From Bacteroides intestinalis (GTDB taxonomy: Bacteria > Bacteroidota > Bacteroidia > Bacteroidales > Bacteroidaceae), in NCBI RefSeq assembly GCF_902364365.1, contig NZ_CABJDN010000004.1, forward strand, positions 390,705 to 454,704: a stretch of 64,000 bases of DNA, read 5' to 3'. Within the stretch, counting starts at the first letter, position 1. Each line of letters begins with the position of its first letter. Positions 26,978-35,570 of the stretch are shown piece by piece. The notes under the pieces were generated by a model. That model had not been told where the DNA came from, searched no databases, and saw nothing but the letters and a program-made list of their open reading frames with translations. The translations under genes and the position numbers were made by a program.

Positions 26978-26985
26978 CAAAGGTA
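26978..26985 (-). promoter_or_regulatory. -7 element of the TPR regulator gene
   Basis: Read leftward it is TACCTTTG, 24 bp before the start codon; no TTTG at the usual -33 position. Confidence 0.55.
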
Positions 26986-27166
26986 TAAATAATTATTTAT
27001 AAAGCTGATGGTAAGAGGGTGTTTTTTATAGTTCATTCAGAAAAGCTATAATTCGATTCATACTAATTTACCATCGCAGTCCATGAAAGGCCAGTAAACT
27101 TTCCGGTGCTTTGTTTGTTCCTTCGGCAAGAATGAGTTACTTTTGTCTTATCGCTGCCGAAATAAT

Positions 27167-27858
27167 ATGAAAACGGGAACAATTATGGAAGAGAATGTAA
27201 AAAGAATACCTTATGGCGTATCCAACTTTGTAGAAGTGGTGGAACAGAATCAATATTATGTGGATAAAACCATGTATCTGCCTTTACTGGAGCAGTAGCC
27301 CAACAGTTTATTCTTTATCCGTCCCCGCCGTTTCGGAAAGAGCATTTTCTTAAGTATGTTGCGGGCTTATTATGACATCGCCCAAAAAGAAAAGTTCCGG
27401 AAGCGCTTCGAAGGCTTGTGGATAGGCGGTCAGCCTACACCGTTGCAGGGGAAATTCCAGATACTCTATCTCGACTTCTCGCGCGTGGGAGGTATAGGTG
27501 CATTAGACCGGAATTTTGATGATTATTGCAGCGGGGCCTTGAATAATTTTGCTCTTATTTATGAGCCTTACTATTATCCGGGGTTCGAAAAGGATATGAA
27601 AGAGCAATCCGGTTCTACCAATAAACTGAACTTCCTGGATTGGCAGGCACACAATACCGGTGCTGCCAACTAAAATACCTCTCCTCCAAAGATTCGGAAT
27701 CGAAAGCTGAAACGCAATGGCAGGAAGCGGTGGGGCAGGTAAGGATGTATGCCGCTGCCCCCAAGGTGAAGCAGTTGATACAGAATACGCAGTTACATTG
27801 CATCGTGGTGCAGTTTCGAGGCTGCGAACTGGAACGAATGGAGGAGGTTTCTTTTTAA
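27167..27858 (+). pseudogene. Broken AAA-ATPase-like / PD-(D/E)XK nuclease family gene
   Basis: The frame starts at ATG 27167 and reads MEENVKRIPYGVSNF and YYVDKTMYLPLLEQ, the usual start of this family, then meets TAG at 27296. After it the same frame continues with FFIRPRRFGKSIFLSML, the P-loop of the family, and ends at 27673. The C-terminal motif of the family (QVRMYAAAPKVKQL, then VVQFRGCELERMEEV) is in another frame at about 27660-27858. Intact members are about 500-580 aa; here about 250 central residues are missing. So there is a nonsense codon, an internal deletion and a frame change. The gene cannot make a full protein. The 3' end overlaps folB by 4 bp. Confidence 0.9.
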
Positions 27859-28217
27859 ACTCTTTCGCATTGTACTTCCACCCCTGCCGCATCCAAATCG
27901 GCTCCCATGGGCGGATTGCGTTTAGCGAGTTTCAGTTCAATAGCTTTTACGGTGGGGAAAGTGCGAAACAGGCGCTTTACGATACGTCCGCAAACATGCT
28001 CCAGCAATTTAGAAGGTATCTCCATCTCTGCTTTCACATTTTCGTATACATCGGCATAGCTGACGGTATGTGTCACATCGTCAGTCTCGGCTGCACGCGC
28101 AATATCGACTTTCAATTTCAGGTTAATGACAAATTCATTACCTACTTCTCGCTCTTGCTGACCTACACCGTGGTAGGCAAAGAAACGGACGTTATCAAGG
28201 AATATATAACTGTTCAT
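27855..28217 (-). CDS. folB: Dihydroneopterin aldolase
   Basis: The 120-aa enzyme cleaves 7,8-dihydroneopterin in folate synthesis. It has the family pattern IFLDNVRFFAYHGVGQQERE, VSYADVYENVKAEM, LLEHVCGRI and ELKLAKRNPPMGAD, including the conserved Tyr and Glu of the start block and the Lys near the end. It converges with the broken ATPase gene. Confidence 0.95.
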   Translation of the reverse strand: MNSYIFLDNVRFFAYHGVGQQEREVGNEFVINLKLKVDIARAAETDDVTHTVSYADVYENVKAEMEIPSKLLEHVCGRIVKRLFRTFPTVKAIELKLAKRNPPMGADLDAAGVEVQCERV

Positions 28218-28327
28218 ATCAATGGAATATTAGGTTAATGACAAAAATAAGAATAACTGCCCAGTAAACAAAGAAAACAGGTATATTTGTATCTGAAGAA
28301 AATCGTACCAATCTGTAATATATGTTG

Positions 28328-28335
28328 TACCTTTG
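28328..28335 (+). promoter_or_regulatory. -7 element of the DUF6078 gene
   Basis: TACCTTTG, 28 bp before the ATG at 28364. It shows that the earlier in-frame codon at 28322 is not the start. Confidence 0.6.
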
Positions 28336-28363
28336 CCCTTCAATCATTAATTTTATAAATATA

Positions 28364-28801
28364 ATGGAAAAAGAAACATTTGATTATTCAAAAGTGCCTC
28401 ATAACTTTGGTCTGTGCGCAGCAGCAGATTGTTCTCATGCCGACACTTGTTTACGCCGGATTGCATACTCTCATGCTCCGGCAAACATTACTTTTCTGCC
28501 TACGCTGAATCCGAAAACGATTGAGGCTATGGCGGGGAAATGTGAGTATTACCGTTCCAACAAGAAAGTGAACTATGCCAAAGGTTTCGTGTGTACTACG
28601 GAAGCTCTGGCAGTCAGTGTATCAGGAACCTTCCGCTACGGGCTGATTGGTCGATGGGGAATCAGAAAATATTATCAGAAGCGGAAAGGAGAAACGCTAC
28701 TGTCGCCTGCAGAACAACAAGAAGTGATTGCCTTGGCCAAGAAACTGGGCCTGCAAAAAGGGGAGTATTTCGATAGTTATGTAGAGGAATATAACTGGTA
28801 A
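28364..28801 (+). CDS. DUF6078-like cytosolic protein
   Basis: The 145-aa protein starts MEKETFDYSKVP and has four or five Cys residues spaced as a possible metal site (LCAAADCSHADTCLRR, then KCEYY) followed by a helical basic region (GRWGIRKYYQKRKGE, LLSPAEQQEVIALAKKLG). This layout fits DUF6078, a Bacteroidetes-only group; the name is from memory and uncertain. No signal peptide or membrane segment is seen. It has its own promoter and a large terminator hairpin. Confidence 0.75.
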   Translation: MEKETFDYSKVPHNFGLCAAADCSHADTCLRRIAYSHAPANITFLPTLNPKTIEAMAGKCEYYRSNKKVNYAKGFVCTTEALAVSVSGTFRYGLIGRWGIRKYYQKRKGETLLSPAEQQEVIALAKKLGLQKGEYFDSYVEEYNW

Positions 28802-28853
28802 CTAAGTTTCTGTGCCCTGTCATCCTGCGAACAGGTAATCACATCTTACGAAC

Positions 28854-28910
28854 AAACAGCCGTGCCCTCGGCAGGTGAATGTATTTCACCTTACGAGGAC
28901 ACGGCTGTTT
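28854..28910 (+). terminator. Large compound hairpin after the DUF6078 gene
   Basis: The 17-base arms 28854-28870 and 28894-28910 pair with one mismatch and enclose a second perfect stem, AGGTGAA with TTCACCT (28873-28891). T-rich sequence follows. It is read as the terminator of the DUF6078 gene, although it is larger than needed. Confidence 0.75.
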
Positions 28911-28938
28911 CCTTTCATTGTTATCTTGTTTACCTCAA

Positions 28939-29070
28939 ATGGTAACTCCATTTACATGCCGAGGTAAAAGCGTTTACAATAGGAGGTAAAGAGCGTTACA
29001 ATAAGCGGTAAAGGTCGTTACATCCAGCGGTAAATGCTTTTACATCATAGCGTAAATGAAATGTAAATGC
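28939..29070. repeat. Array of six 22-bp tandem repeats with palindromic core
   Basis: Six consecutive units of exactly 22 bp start at 28939, 28961, 28983, 29005, 29027 and 29049. They are degenerate but five share GGTAA near the start and most have TTAC about ten bases later, giving a GTAAA-n4-TTTAC palindrome in most units. The phase is kept without any insertion or deletion. It lies between a terminator hairpin and the 3' end of malQ. Spacers of CRISPR type are absent. Function unknown; the strict period of about two helical turns would suit arrays of bound protein. Confidence 0.85.
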
Positions 29071-29110
29071 AATGCGCTGATAATTAAAGCACTAATGTGT
29101 TGCCTGAATA

Positions 29111-31810
29111 TTATCCTTTTCGTCCGGTCTGTTCTATCAGTCCTTTGATCTTCTCGTTCAGGCTATCCGCTTTCATCAGTTGTTCCAGCGTCAGGTGCAT
29201 ACGGTAACGCCAGTAATGTCTGGGGTTGGCAGGCACGTTGATGCGCTCTTCCTGTACATTGGGGTTGCGCCATTTTCCGTCCATAGCCATCCAGTCCTGC
29301 AAGGAGAGGATGCACAGGATAGAGTTGCTGTAAAGATGGTTGCGTACCACTTGTTCGCAAAGTTCCGGAGTGACGACGGCAGGTGCGGCGCCGTAATGCC
29401 CCAGCATGGTGTTGTAGTACCGTTGCGTTTGTTGGAAATCTTCTTCCCACCAGCCGCGCAGCGTAGACATATCATGCGTAGAGATGGTGCAAACCGAGCG
29501 GTACGGATACCAGTCCGGATGTCCGAATTCCTGTGAAGGATCTTTCGGCATGCGCTGTATCTCCAGACTAAGGATGCGCAGGTCGTTCATCACCCAAGCT
29601 ACGCAATCGGGAATCATGCCGAGGTCTTCACCACATACCAGCATACGGGTAGATTGCGTCAGTTGCGGCAACTTCTTCATGGCTTGTTCGCGCCAGAACT
29701 CGTTGTGGCGATGATAGTAATACTGATCGTACAAACGGTTGAATGCCGCCTTCTCCCAATCATTCAGGGCACGGTAGATGTAATCGTGTTGTACGCCGAT
29801 ACGCGGGTGGAACTTGTTCGGGTCTTCGCGGTCGGGCACAAACAGTACGTCACTGATTAATGCGTACAGTCCGTCGCGTATCCAGATGCTGTCTTCGTCT
29901 GTCTTTCCGGCAAAGTAGGCTTCTACTTTGCGCTGTGTGTCGAACTCGGGACGCATGCGATATATTTCCCATGTTTCGGTAGGCTCTATGAAGGTCTGCT
30001 TTACATAATCGGTATGCGGACCGAACATTTGTCCGAGGAAGTATTCATGGATATAGGGTTTCGTAAAGAAATCTTCGCGGAATGCTATTCCGTAGCCTTC
30101 TATTTCTTCGCGCGTCATCGGCAAGGCGGGGACAAACTGGCCCAGCAGTCCGTGTACGGCGTGCATCGGGATTTCCCAAATGCGGAAGAAGCCCAGGATG
30201 TGGTCGATACGGTAAGCGTCGAAGTATTCCGACATCTTGCGGAAACGCTTCATCCACCAGGAATAACCGTCTTTCTCCATTACGTCCCAGTTGTAAGTAG
30301 GGAAGCCCCAGTTCTGACCGTTCACGGAGAAGTCATCGGGCGGTGCACCTGCTTGTCCGTTCAGGTTGAAGTAGTAAGGTTCCGTCCATGCTTCCACGCT
30401 GTTGCGGCTGATACCGATAGGGATGTCGCCTTTCAGTACTACACCGTTGGCTCGTGCGTGTTCCGTTGCAGCCAGCAGTTGCAGATGCAGGTGGAACTGG
30501 ATGAAGAAGTAGATGGCGATATGCGGATAGTCGGCAGATTCCGGCTGGCATAACTTTTCTATTTCTTCTGCTTTATATTCTGTGAATTTCGGCCATTCGC
30601 GGAAGTTGGGTGTCTTGTAGGCATCGCGCAGATAGCTGAACACGGCGTATGGCTGTAACCATTCTTTGTTGTTCTCGAAGAATTTCCGAAAGGCATCTGA
30701 TGCCAGAACTTGTTCGCCTTCCTGCTTGTATATCAGGCGGAAGAACTCCCATTTTGTCTGGTTTACTGCTTCATAGTCCACGGCAGGCAGGGCGTTCAGC
30801 TCTTTCTGTCGTTTGTTGAATTCTGCCATTGCCTTTTTGTCCTTCAACGTACCCATCTGTTTCAGATCGGCATACATGGGGTGGAACGCATAAATGGATA
30901 TGCTGTTGTATGGATAAGAATCCGTCCACGTATGTGTCATGGTGGTGTCGTTGATAGGTAATATCTGTACGGCTTTCTGGCGGGTAAGTACAGCCCAGTC
31001 TATCATTTGTTTCAGGTCGCCAAAGTCACCTACGCCGAAGCTCTTTTCGGAGCGTAGCGAGAAGATGGGCACGGCTACTCCGGCACCTTTCCAGTCGGGT
31101 AGGGCGAAGTAAACGTAACGGTCACCGATCACCAGTGTTTCGTTAGCGCCTATCTGCGGATCGGCCATGTAGCGGTTGGGATTGTTCTCCCATGCCACGG
31201 CACGACGTTCTTTCTTATTATAAAGGATGAATTTATACTCCAGCGGGAAGCTGATTTTCGAGGCGTCTACTTCAACCTGCCATTCCGGGAAGTTGGCGTC
31301 GCTCATCAGAACGGCTTTATCCGCGTCCCAATCTCCCAGAACTTTCTGGTTGCCGCAAATGCCCAGGCAGTGATCATTGTCGATGCACGGAGCATACGCC
31401 TTGATCAATAATCCTTTCTTGTGGCTTTTGGGAGCGGCGCTACGTTCGGGATGCGCAAGCAGGGACTCCGTGAAAGCAGACGTGTAGAAGTATTGCTGTT
31501 CGGGCAGATTCTTCCAGCAGTCTTGCAGGCGGTAGACTTTCTTCTTGTCAGCCGATACATAGAGCGTGCGGGGAAGGCTGTTCCATTCCGTACGTGTATC
31601 TTTGCCGTCGCGATAAATGTAATAACTGTATTGTACGATGCCGTTTTCAGGCGCTTGAATGTCCGCATCTAAAGTCCAGTGAATGCCATCCACTGTTTGT
31701 AAGGGTACGGCTTTACCGGGCTGATTGTTACCCAGTTCAGGAATAGATCCTAAGACTCTAACCTCTTCACCCCAACTTGTGCGGTACTCGATATGAAAAG
31801 ATAGTATCAT
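29111..31810 (-). CDS. malQ: 4-alpha-glucanotransferase with two CBM20 domains (GH77)
   Basis: The 899-aa protein has two starch-binding CBM20 modules (about 1-100 and 135-232; the second has CGNQKVLGDWD) and then a GH77 domain (about 240-890). The catalytic parts are the nucleophile Asp in YRIDHILGFF, the acid/base Glu in LVCGEDLGMIP and the third Asp in STHDMSTLRGWW. The layout is that of the DPE2 type, which transfers glucose from maltose to glycogen-like glucans; Bacteroides lacks a signal peptide here, so it acts in the cytosol. The gene is followed by the 22-bp repeat array and has no close operon partner. Confidence 0.95.
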   Translation of the reverse strand: MILSFHIEYRTSWGEEVRVLGSIPELGNNQPGKAVPLQTVDGIHWTLDADIQAPENGIVQYSYYIYRDGKDTRTEWNSLPRTLYVSADKKKVYRLQDCWKNLPEQQYFYTSAFTESLLAHPERSAAPKSHKKGLLIKAYAPCIDNDHCLGICGNQKVLGDWDADKAVLMSDANFPEWQVEVDASKISFPLEYKFILYNKKERRAVAWENNPNRYMADPQIGANETLVIGDRYVYFALPDWKGAGVAVPIFSLRSEKSFGVGDFGDLKQMIDWAVLTRQKAVQILPINDTTMTHTWTDSYPYNSISIYAFHPMYADLKQMGTLKDKKAMAEFNKRQKELNALPAVDYEAVNQTKWEFFRLIYKQEGEQVLASDAFRKFFENNKEWLQPYAVFSYLRDAYKTPNFREWPKFTEYKAEEIEKLCQPESADYPHIAIYFFIQFHLHLQLLAATEHARANGVVLKGDIPIGISRNSVEAWTEPYYFNLNGQAGAPPDDFSVNGQNWGFPTYNWDVMEKDGYSWWMKRFRKMSEYFDAYRIDHILGFFRIWEIPMHAVHGLLGQFVPALPMTREEIEGYGIAFREDFFTKPYIHEYFLGQMFGPHTDYVKQTFIEPTETWEIYRMRPEFDTQRKVEAYFAGKTDEDSIWIRDGLYALISDVLFVPDREDPNKFHPRIGVQHDYIYRALNDWEKAAFNRLYDQYYYHRHNEFWREQAMKKLPQLTQSTRMLVCGEDLGMIPDCVAWVMNDLRILSLEIQRMPKDPSQEFGHPDWYPYRSVCTISTHDMSTLRGWWEEDFQQTQRYYNTMLGHYGAAPAVVTPELCEQVVRNHLYSNSILCILSLQDWMAMDGKWRNPNVQEERINVPANPRHYWRYRMHLTLEQLMKADSLNEKIKGLIEQTGRKG

Positions 31811-31945
31811 ATAATATTAGATTTAGTAATAGCTGCATTGACTATGCAAGTATAGACATTATTCCGCATAATCAAGCAGCTACCGCTATCTAAGTTTTTT
31901 AAATTCCTATGCAAACGTTTGTGCTTGCATTTCGCAGGTCTGTTT

Positions 31946-34483
31946 CTATCCGCAACGTGAAGCTCCGCAAGTGGTACAAATGAGGCAACCTTCTTGATAT
32001 ACAAGTGTTTCGTTACCGCAGTTCGGACATTTCTTGCCTTTGGCTTCTGTGCCGTCCGTTATGTATTTCTTTAATGCGCGTTCCACGCCGTTCTTCCAGG
32101 TATTGATGCTTTCGCTGTCCAGTTGCAAAGAGCCGACCAGCTTGATAACCTGTTCGATAGGCATACGATAACGCAATACTCCGGAGATCAGTTTGGCGTA
32201 ATTCCAGTATTCTTTGTTGAACTTCTCGGACAGGCCTTCGATGGTGACTTTATATCCGCGTTTGTTCTGGAACTGGAAGTCGTAACGCTTGCTTCCGTCC
32301 TTATCCACCTTCTTTATAATATGTCCGGAAGTAACGTTTTTGGGCAGGATGATGCCTTCGTCGTCGTCCTGAAGACCGGTGAAGATTTCGTAAGGATGTC
32401 CGTCCAGCAAACCGACGAATGCCACCCACTTCTCTTTGTTATTCTGGAAACGTACGATGTCGGCGTCCAGAACGGTCGGTCGGGTTTCTACTACCGTAGG
32501 TGGTTTGCAAGGAGGCATTTCATCTTTCTTGTTGCTTTTGGCAGAAATGAGCACGCCTGAACGTGAACCGTCGCGATAAACCGTACAACCTTTACAGCCG
32601 GATTTCCATGCCTCTACATACAGGCGGTTTACCAGGTCTTCATCCACATCGTTCGGCAGGTTGATGGTCACACTGATGGAGTGATCCACCCATTTCTGGA
32701 TGCGTCCCTGCATCTTGACTTTCATCAGCCAGTCTACATCGTTTGAGGTTGCTTTATAATAAGGTGATTGCTCAACCAATACGTCGATCTCTTCTTGTGT
32801 GTAACGTTTAGAAGGGTTGTGTCCCTGTGCTTCCATCCATGTAACAAACTTGGGGTGGAAGACAATATATTCTTCAAAAGCATCTCCTGTTTCATCCACA
32901 AAGTCTACGTGTACGTTGGTGTCGTTCGGATTTACCTTACGGCGACGTTTGTATACGGGTAAGAATACAGGCTCGATACCTGAGGTAGTCTGAGTCATCA
33001 GACTGGTGGTACCTGTCGGTGCAATAGTAAGGCAGGCAATGTTACGGCGACCGTATTTCTTCATATCCTCATACAACTGGGGATCTGCTTCGCGTAAACG
33101 ATTGATGAACGGGTTATTCTTTTCACGTTCGGTATCGTAAATTTCGAATGCACCACGTTCTTTTGCCATTTCCACTGATGAACGGTAAGCACTCAGGGCA
33201 ACGGTCTTGTGTACTTTTTCAGAGAATTCGGTAGCTTCTTCCGTACCATAACGCAATCCCAGTGCAGCAAGCATATCACCTTCGGCAGTAATACCTACAC
33301 CGGTACGGCGTCCTTGTCCGCTCTTCTTATAAATTTTGTCCCACAATATACGTTCTGTATGTCTCACATCTTCGCTTTCGGGGTCAGCATCAATCTTTTC
33401 CATGATGCGTTCTATCTTCTCCAATTCCAGATCGATGATATCGTCCATAATGCGTTGAGCCAACGCTACATGTTTCTGGAACAATTCAAAGTCAAAGTAT
33501 GCATCCGGTTTGAAAGGATTTACCACATAAGAATAAAGATTGATAGCCAGCAAACGGCAGGAATCATACGGGCATAAAGGGATTTCACCGCATGGATTGG
33601 TGGAAACTGTGCGATATCCCAGGTCTGCATAGCAATCGGGTACGGATTCTTTTAATATGGTATCCCAGAATAATACACCCGGTTCTGCCGATTTCCATGC
33701 ATTGTGGACGATCTTCTTCCACAAGTTGGTTGCATTGATCTCCTTCTGTACGGTTGGTTCAGCGGCATTGATAGGATATTGTTGGATATATGGAGTACCT
33801 GTGATAGCGGCGGTCATAAATGCATCGTCCAGTTTCACAGATACATTGGCACCTGTTACTTTGCCTTCCGTCATTTTAGCATCGATGAATGCTTCCGAAT
33901 CGGGATGTTTGATAGATACACTCAGCATCAGTGCGCCACGCCGTCCGTCCTGAGCGACTTCACGCGTGGAATTGGAGTAACGTTCCATGAATGGTACTAA
34001 ACCGGTAGAAGTCAAAGCTGAATTTTTCACCGGAGAACCTTTCGGGCGGATGTGCGACAAATCGTGTCCTACACCGCCACGACGTTTCATGAGTTGTACT
34101 TGCTCTTCGTCTATTTTGAAGATAGCACCATAAGAATCCGCTTCACCATCTACTCCGATCACGAAGCAGTTAGACAAAGAAGCTACCTGATAGTTGTTGC
34201 CAATTCCGGTCATCGGGCTTCCCTGCGGAACGATGTACTTGAAGTGGTCGAGCAGATCGAATAGTTCCTCTGCACTTAATGGATTAGAGTATTTAGCCTC
34301 AATACGGGCTACTTCATTGGCTATTCTCCAATGCATGTCTTTTGGAGACTTTTCGTAAATATTTCCGAAAGAGTCTTTTACTGCGTACTTGTTTACCCAA
34401 ACACGCGCAGCTAACTCGTCGCCCTGAAAATATCGTAAAGATTCTTCATAAGCTTCCTCGTAAGAATAAGTTTGTTTTTCCAC
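31946..34483 (-). CDS. nrdJ: Adenosylcobalamin-dependent ribonucleotide reductase (class II)
   Basis: The 845-aa enzyme makes deoxyribonucleotides with coenzyme B12. It has the RNR signatures NPCGEIPLC (two catalytic positions), the LSNCFVIGV block, RRGGVGHDLS, and APTGTTSLM. The C-terminus is a zinc ribbon, KKCPNCGNETLVYQEGC-ICTTCGASRCG, usual for the long B12 type. The spacer upstream contains a promoter but no room for a cobalamin riboswitch, so control is by other means. Bacteroides also has other RNRs elsewhere. Confidence 0.95.
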   Translation of the reverse strand: MEKQTYSYEEAYEESLRYFQGDELAARVWVNKYAVKDSFGNIYEKSPKDMHWRIANEVARIEAKYSNPLSAEELFDLLDHFKYIVPQGSPMTGIGNNYQVASLSNCFVIGVDGEADSYGAIFKIDEEQVQLMKRRGGVGHDLSHIRPKGSPVKNSALTSTGLVPFMERYSNSTREVAQDGRRGALMLSVSIKHPDSEAFIDAKMTEGKVTGANVSVKLDDAFMTAAITGTPYIQQYPINAAEPTVQKEINATNLWKKIVHNAWKSAEPGVLFWDTILKESVPDCYADLGYRTVSTNPCGEIPLCPYDSCRLLAINLYSYVVNPFKPDAYFDFELFQKHVALAQRIMDDIIDLELEKIERIMEKIDADPESEDVRHTERILWDKIYKKSGQGRRTGVGITAEGDMLAALGLRYGTEEATEFSEKVHKTVALSAYRSSVEMAKERGAFEIYDTEREKNNPFINRLREADPQLYEDMKKYGRRNIACLTIAPTGTTSLMTQTTSGIEPVFLPVYKRRRKVNPNDTNVHVDFVDETGDAFEEYIVFHPKFVTWMEAQGHNPSKRYTQEEIDVLVEQSPYYKATSNDVDWLMKVKMQGRIQKWVDHSISVTINLPNDVDEDLVNRLYVEAWKSGCKGCTVYRDGSRSGVLISAKSNKKDEMPPCKPPTVVETRPTVLDADIVRFQNNKEKWVAFVGLLDGHPYEIFTGLQDDDEGIILPKNVTSGHIIKKVDKDGSKRYDFQFQNKRGYKVTIEGLSEKFNKEYWNYAKLISGVLRYRMPIEQVIKLVGSLQLDSESINTWKNGVERALKKYITDGTEAKGKKCPNCGNETLVYQEGCLICTTCGASRCG

Positions 34484-34559
34484 GATTCTTTTTTCCTTAG
34501 ATTTATTTTTTAATAAGTAAGAGTGTAGAAGTAATACCTATCATTAACAAATGCGATTG

Positions 34560-34567
34560 CAAAGCTA
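34560..34567 (-). promoter_or_regulatory. -7 element of nrdJ
   Basis: Read leftward it is TAGCTTTG, giving a leader of about 70 nt. Confidence 0.6.
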
Positions 34568-34800
34568 AGAATGTTTTTCATTATAGCAAAATAAAAATAG
34601 AATAAATTATGAACAGGTTGTGAAATTACCATTTCTGAATAATAGTCTGTTGATTTATAAAATATTAGCATTTTTACGTGAACAAAAAGTTTCCAAAAAA
34701 GAAAATTATTTTTAGTCTATGATTGTACTGGCTAATTGCTTTTAGAAAACATGGATAAACTTTACACTCGTTCTTTGGCAACAAATTGCTATTCTTTTCC
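34568..34800. other. AT-rich spacer between divergent nrdJ and nitroreductase genes
   Basis: The only structure I see in this 230-bp stretch is promoter sequence for the two flanking genes. No ORF, riboswitch or repeat stands out. Confidence 0.6.
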
Positions 34801-34808
34801 TATATTTG
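34801..34808 (+). promoter_or_regulatory. -7 element of the nitroreductase gene
   Basis: TATATTTG ends 15 bp before the ATG at 34824, so transcription would start about 10 nt before the start codon. TTTG at 34774-34777 is 23 bp upstream instead of the usual 19. Confidence 0.6.
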
Positions 34809-34823
34809 CAAAAAAATAAAAGA

Positions 34824-35558
34824 ATGGAAATCCTAAAACAGAGAAGAACAATCCGCAAATATCAGCAGAAAGATATTTCTTCTGATTTGTTAAATGATTT
34901 GCTTGAGTCTGCCTTTCGGGCCTCTACAGTCGGGAATATGCAGGTGTATAGTGTAATTGTAACGCGTGATGCAGAACGGAAAGCCAAGTTGGCACCGGCT
35001 CATTTCAATCAGCCGATGGTGAAAACTGCGCCTGTGGTTTTGACTTTTTGTATAGATCTGCGTCGTTTTACTAAATGGTGCGAACAGCGAAAAGCGACTC
35101 CCGGATATAATAATTTAGAGTGGTTCGTAACCGGCTCTGTAGATGCCCTGCTGGCAGCACAGACTTTTTGTGTGGCTGCGGAAGAAAAAGGATTAGGTAT
35201 ATGCTATCTGGGTACGACGACTTACAATCCGCAAATGATAATCGAGGCTCTGGAGCTACCTGAATTAGTATTTCCCATTACAACTGTGACGGTGGGCTGG
35301 CCTGCCGAGGAACCTGCACAGGTAGATCGGTTGCCGTTGGAAGCTATTGTACACGAGGAGACGTATCATGATTATACTCCCGAAGATATAGATCGTCTGT
35401 ATGCCTATAAGGAATCTTTGCCTGAAAATAAGCAGTTTATTCTTGAAAACAACAAAGAAACTTTAGCGCAAGTCTTTACGGATGTACGTTATAAGAAAGA
35501 AGATAACGAAGTAATGTCGGAGAATCTTTGGAAAGTAATAAAAAAGCAGGGTTTTTAA
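34824..35558 (+). CDS. Nitroreductase family flavoprotein
   Basis: The 244-aa protein starts [19 protein letters not shown], the FMN-binding start of the family, and has [40 protein letters not shown] and GWPAE blocks. Such enzymes reduce nitro groups, quinones or flavin with NAD(P)H. The start at 34824 is chosen because the upstream in-frame TTG is part of the -7 element. The 3' end runs into a hairpin shared with dnaA and the stop overlaps the dnaA stop by 3 bases. Confidence 0.9.
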   Translation: MEILKQRRTIRKYQQKDISSDLLNDLLESAFRASTVGNMQVYSVIVTRDAERKAKLAPAHFNQPMVKTAPVVLTFCIDLRRFTKWCEQRKATPGYNNLEWFVTGSVDALLAAQTFCVAAEEKGLGICYLGTTTYNPQMIIEALELPELVFPITTVTVGWPAEEPAQVDRLPLEAIVHEETYHDYTPEDIDRLYAYKESLPENKQFILENNKETLAQVFTDVRYKKEDNEVMSENLWKVIKKQGF

Positions 35559-35570
35559 CCCTGCTTTTTT
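35540..35570. terminator. Bidirectional terminator inside the ends of two convergent genes
   Basis: Arms of 14 bases, AAAAAAGCAGGGTT and AACCCTGCTTTTTT, pair around a 3-nt loop. The stop codons of the nitroreductase (35556-35558) and dnaA (35555-35557) are both within it. Confidence 0.9.

Noticed and set aside
28939..29070. CRISPR array
   Set aside because: The units are directly adjacent with no spacers, are degenerate, and no cas genes are near.
34484..34560. Cobalamin riboswitch before nrdJ
   Set aside because: The leader is only about 70 nt and shows no B12-box sequence. The same holds for the about 65-nt mutA leader.
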